From NCBI GenBank assembly GCA_014218235.1, contig CM024763.1:81640244-81704243 (forward strand): a stretch of 64,000 bases of DNA, read 5' to 3'. This DNA comes from Colocasia esculenta (lineage: Eukaryota; Streptophyta; Magnoliopsida; Alismatales; Araceae). The notes below the pieces were generated by a model. The model had not been told where the DNA came from, did no database searches, and saw nothing but the letters and a program-made list of their open reading frames with translations. Shown piece by piece: positions 62,773 to 64,000 of this stretch (its first letter is position 1; every line of letters starts with the position of its first letter). The position numbers and the translations under genes are program-made.

Positions 62773-64000
62773 TGTTTAACACGCGAAATTTCTTCAATCT
62801 TTCTTCTTTTAGAAGAACAAGATAAATTGTCATGTTTATCTATTTTGCGGGCGTTCCAATCTGTTAAAACAAACAAATTTCATTCATTTATCAGGCGATT
62901 TGGGTGTCGTGTACTAGACATTTCCCCACCGATCAAAGTTGATGTTAATTTATATCGAGGTGACCTCGAACACCTTTGATTCTCTGTCAAAGAACACCTT
63001 TTGTCTCTATTCATTGTGACAATATTGATCTTGATGATCGTCTTTCATGAATACATACTCTTGCAAAGAAATTTGAAATGTTCGTTGCTTATACACATGT
63101 AATTTGAAATACAAATGGTCCCGATTATATGATTGGGTCTTTACAATTTCATTCGGTCACAATCGGACCCTTTTGGACTTGCTTCTATCACGATCAGACC
63201 GTTGGATTTGAATTTAATCACGATCGGATCGTTGTGTTTGAACTTCACCACGATCAGATCGTTGTATTTGAATATCGTCACGATCAGACCGTTGGATTTG
63301 AATATCATCACAATCATCACGATCAGACCATTGAATTTGGATCTGATCACGATCGGGCCGTTAGATCGCCAAGATGATCACTATCGGCCCGTTGTATTTG
63401 CTTTGTGGTCATCATCACCCTTTAATAGTGATGGGGCCTTTAAGCGGTCTCGCTAGGTTTCTGCAATTTTCTACCCTTTTGGGGTTTTACTGTAATCCTT
63501 CACTCTTTCTAGGATTTTTGCAGCCCTCCACGTTGGGATATTTCTGCAAGTATCAACCACTATGATTTGAGAGTTGAAAACTTGGCCAATGTTGTGTTTT
63601 GAAGAAGAAACCCGGAGGAGATTTGGACAGTATTGTATCCATGACTGTTCAAGAGCTCCTTGTCATTTTCTGACATTTCCAGGCACCTCTGTCATTCCTT
63701 ACCCCTTTCTGACCTTCTGCTATCGGTTGATATCCTCAAGTTCTTTCCGTCATTTCTTGACTTTCCCGAGCAGTCCTCGGGCATTTTCGTCATTGGTTGA
63801 CTTTTCCCTTTGTGCTTTTGACATTCCTTGACATTTTATATATTTTCTATCATTTCTTGACATTCACAGACATTTTTGCCATTTCTTGGCTTTTCCGAGC
63901 TGTCCCGGGTACTTCCGTCATTTCTTGACTTCCCTAGGTGCTACTGCCATTTCTTGGCATTTTGTCTTTTCTGTCATTTGTCGACTTCTTCGAGCATCCT
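62773..64000 (-). repeat. E4 5' LTR, partial (cut by window end)
   Basis: + strand TGTTTAACACGCG onward is homologous to 47,685-48,910, including the 30-bp repeat (63,140-63,367) and the 'catttcttgac' repeats. The rest, including its promoter, lies beyond the window. Confidence 0.85.

Larger units (their letters stand above)
47685..64000 (-). mobile_element. E4: large non-autonomous Tat-related element nested in E3 (continues past window)
   Basis: The 3' LTR is 47,685-51,843 and the homologous start of the other LTR is 62,773-64,000. On the minus strand the polypurine tract (51,844-51,856) and a primer-site-like sequence (62,751-62,772) sit at the expected internal ends. The ~10.9-kb interior has no RT or integrase and only a gag-like relic. 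It is filled with repeat families shared with E3. The element exceeds 16 kb. One flank (47,680-47,684, GCATG) is visible; the matching duplication should lie beyond 64,000. Confidence 0.82.

Overview
This is plant nuclear DNA from a repeat-rich angiosperm genome. The evidence is an intron-containing host gene of the TAPT1/POD1 family, Ty3/gypsy elements of plant-specific lineages (Tekay/Del-like chromovirus, a second chromovirus, and a Tat-type element with a second RNase H), a Ty1/copia-type LTR end, LINE relics, and many hAT and PIF/Harbinger-type miniature elements. The species cannot be fixed from the window. There are no operons, CRISPR arrays, tRNA or rRNA genes that I can support.

Layout. 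1-12,080: a Ty1/copia-type LTR split by a complete but decayed Tekay/Del-like Ty3 element (E1, 892-11,786, 5-bp target duplication AGACC), whose 3' LTR carries a hAT-type MITE. 12,081-14,768: unassigned DNA leading to the host gene promoter and 5' UTR. 14,769-35,988: seven coding exons of the host gene on the + strand. The introns hold a LINE endonuclease relic, a minus-strand solo LTR (18,334-20,657), a 1.1-kb hAT-type element with a 625-bp fold-back core, a LINE 3' end, a 524-bp MITE, and a 9.4-kb chromovirus (E2, 25,567-34,967, target duplication CCAAG) with nearly identical LTRs. Intron 6 has AT-AC ends and matches U12-type consensus sites. The last exons of the gene (about the C-terminal third of the protein) are not found in the remaining 28 kb.

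36,079-37,870: hAT relic and unassigned DNA. 37,871-47,684: minus-strand Tat-type element (E3) with its 3' LTR, a repeat-rich 3' UTR and decayed pol. E3 is cut inside its protease by a second minus-strand element of related family (E4, 47,685 to beyond 64,000). E4 has a 4.16-kb 3' LTR, an internal region of about 10.9 kb made mostly of tandem repeats with only a gag-like relic, and the beginning of its other LTR at 62,773. Three related hAT MITEs and one Tourist-like MITE sit inside E4, each with an intact target duplication.

How it fits together: the host gene is the only cellular gene seen and its introns act as landing sites for repeats. E3 and E4 share their LTR end sequence, the region next to the polypurine tract, a recurring ~55-bp motif and the same repeat families, so E4 reads as a non-autonomous partner of E3-like elements. 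The most interesting signals are the AT-AC intron, the co-varying stem-loop repeats in the E3/E4 3' UTRs, the palindromic arrays just upstream of the E3/E4 TATA boxes, and a 109-bp array with 436-bp higher-order structure.
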